DNA of 5,406 nt from positions 1 through 5,406 of the forward strand of contig DWZW01000064.1 in NCBI GenBank assembly GCA_019117345.1, written 5' to 3'. The notes below the pieces were generated by a model that was not told where the DNA came from, did not search any database, and saw only the letters and a list, made by a program, of their open reading frames with translations. The translations under genes were made by a program, and so were the position numbers. Shown here in pieces: positions 4,652 to 5,406 of the stretch (position 1 is the stretch's first letter; each line of letters starts with the position of its first letter). The DNA is from Claveliimonas stercoravium. GTDB lineage: Bacteria; Bacillota; Clostridia; Lachnospirales; Lachnospiraceae.

Positions 4652-5406
4652 ATGTTCCCGCATATGGTGCTCATCCACAATCAGGAGTACAACAGCCAGA
4701 GACTTGAAGATGTGGAGAAAGAATTTGAAAAAGGTTTTGAAAGCCTTAGGCTTTCTGCGGAAGAGATCAGAGGAAAGAAAATAGGAATTGCCGTGGGGAG
4801 CCGGGGAATTGACAGGATACAGAAAATTGTCCGAATGACAGTGCAGGCAGTGAGAGAGGCAGGGGGAGACCCTTATATCTTTGCGGCAATGGGCTCCCAC
4901 GGAAATGGAACGGCCCGGGGACAGAGGGAGATCCTGGCCTCCCTGGGAGTGACGGAGGAGGAGACGGGCGCTCCGGTGCTCTGCAGCGCCCAGACAGCTC
5001 TGTGGGGTGCGACCGGACAGCACGGATATAAGGTGTACGGCAATGAGCTCTGTGGCCGGTTTGACGCCATTATCCTTGTCAACCGGGTGAAGATGCACAC
5101 GGATTTTGAGGATGTGACCGAGAGCGGCGTTCTCAAGCTGATGGCCATCGGCATCGGCGGCCCGGCGGGATGCCAGAATGTACACGCCCTGGCCCTGAAG
5201 GACGGCTACGGGACTGTCATCCGGGAGACAGCGGCCTTTATGATGGAGAAGCTGCCGGTGCTCTTTGGAGTTCTCCTGACAGAAAACGCAGTCCATGAGC
5301 TGGACGGCATTTACATGGAAAGGCCGGAGAAGTTTCTGGAGACAGAGAAGCGGCTGCTGGAAAAGGTGAAGAGGGGCCGCATGAAGCTGCCCTCTGACAG
5401 CATTGA
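4652..5406 (+). CDS. LarA-like (DUF2088) nickel-pincer racemase-type protein, 3' end outside the window
   Basis: 251 codons are visible and the frame is still open at the window edge. The ATG is 7 bases after AGGAGG (4639-4644). The protein resembles the N-terminal domain of the LarA family, which binds a covalent nickel-pincer (NPN/PTTN) cofactor and racemises or epimerises 2-hydroxyacids. Against L. plantarum LarA (numbers from memory), likely equivalents are R51 in GSRGI for R75, H83 in MGSHG for catalytic H108, H149 in KMHTDF for catalytic H174, K162 in SGVLK for cofactor-tethering K184, and H178 in CQNVH for nickel ligand H200. Spacing is close to LarA, and SGxxK is kept. The N-terminal DDxTRP motif of true lactate racemases is replaced by VGSRGI, so the substrate may not be lactate. 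The C-terminal domain, normally bringing the total to roughly 420 residues, is not seen. The promoter candidate at 4594-4622 may drive it. Confidence 0.85.
   Translation, partial: MFPHMVLIHNQEYNSQRLEDVEKEFEKGFESLRLSAEEIRGKKIGIAVGSRGIDRIQKIVRMTVQAVREAGGDPYIFAAMGSHGNGTARGQREILASLGVTEEETGAPVLCSAQTALWGATGQHGYKVYGNELCGRFDAIILVNRVKMHTDFEDVTESGVLKLMAIGIGGPAGCQNVHALALKDGYGTVIRETAAFMMEKLPVLFGVLLTENAVHELDGIYMERPEKFLETEKRLLEKVKRGRMKLPSDSI

Noticed and set aside
4637..5296. Minus-strand open frame of 219 codons opposite the LarA-like gene
   Set aside because: The + strand frame has a strong ribosome site and family motifs; the antisense product resembles no family I know.

Overview
The window looks like part of a Clostridia chromosome, probably Lachnospiraceae-like. 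Every gene has a strong Shine-Dalgarno sequence (AAGGAG, AAGGAGG or AGGAGG) 7-8 bases before an ATG, base composition is moderate, and the protein families fit. I did not identify the species.

Layout. Two membrane-protein genes (36-740 and 753-1430, + strand, 12 bases apart) form a tight pair. I recognise the first as a DUF5058-type protein; the second is an unnamed protein with about six membrane segments. Next comes an insertion sequence of the IS110 family, on the minus strand, at about 1498-3193. It has an intact 445-residue transposase (1555-2892) and a long structured non-coding region upstream of the transposase (about 2893-3190), where the IS110 group carries its bridge RNA. To the right are a metal-dependent amidohydrolase of the imidazolonepropionase/prolidase-like group (3258-4538, +) and the first 251 codons of a LarA-like (DUF2088, nickel-pincer racemase-type) protein (4652 to the window end, +). 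The last gene is cut by the window edge.

How the genes may work together (inference). The four + strand genes read as one catabolic locus: a two-protein membrane carrier, a cytoplasmic hydrolase for amide- or dipeptide-like compounds, and a LarA-type enzyme that could racemise or epimerise a 2-hydroxyacid product. The substrate is unknown. The insertion sequence separates the carrier genes from the enzyme genes and points against them, so enzyme expression probably depends on read-through or on promoters near each gene. A good promoter candidate (TTGTGT, 17 bases, TATAAT) lies just before the LarA-like gene, after a strong hairpin.

The most interesting items are the candidate bridge RNA with two competing long-range helices, the conserved nickel-pincer residues in the LarA-like protein, and the uncharacterised carrier/hydrolase/racemase combination. 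No tRNA, rRNA or CRISPR array was seen.
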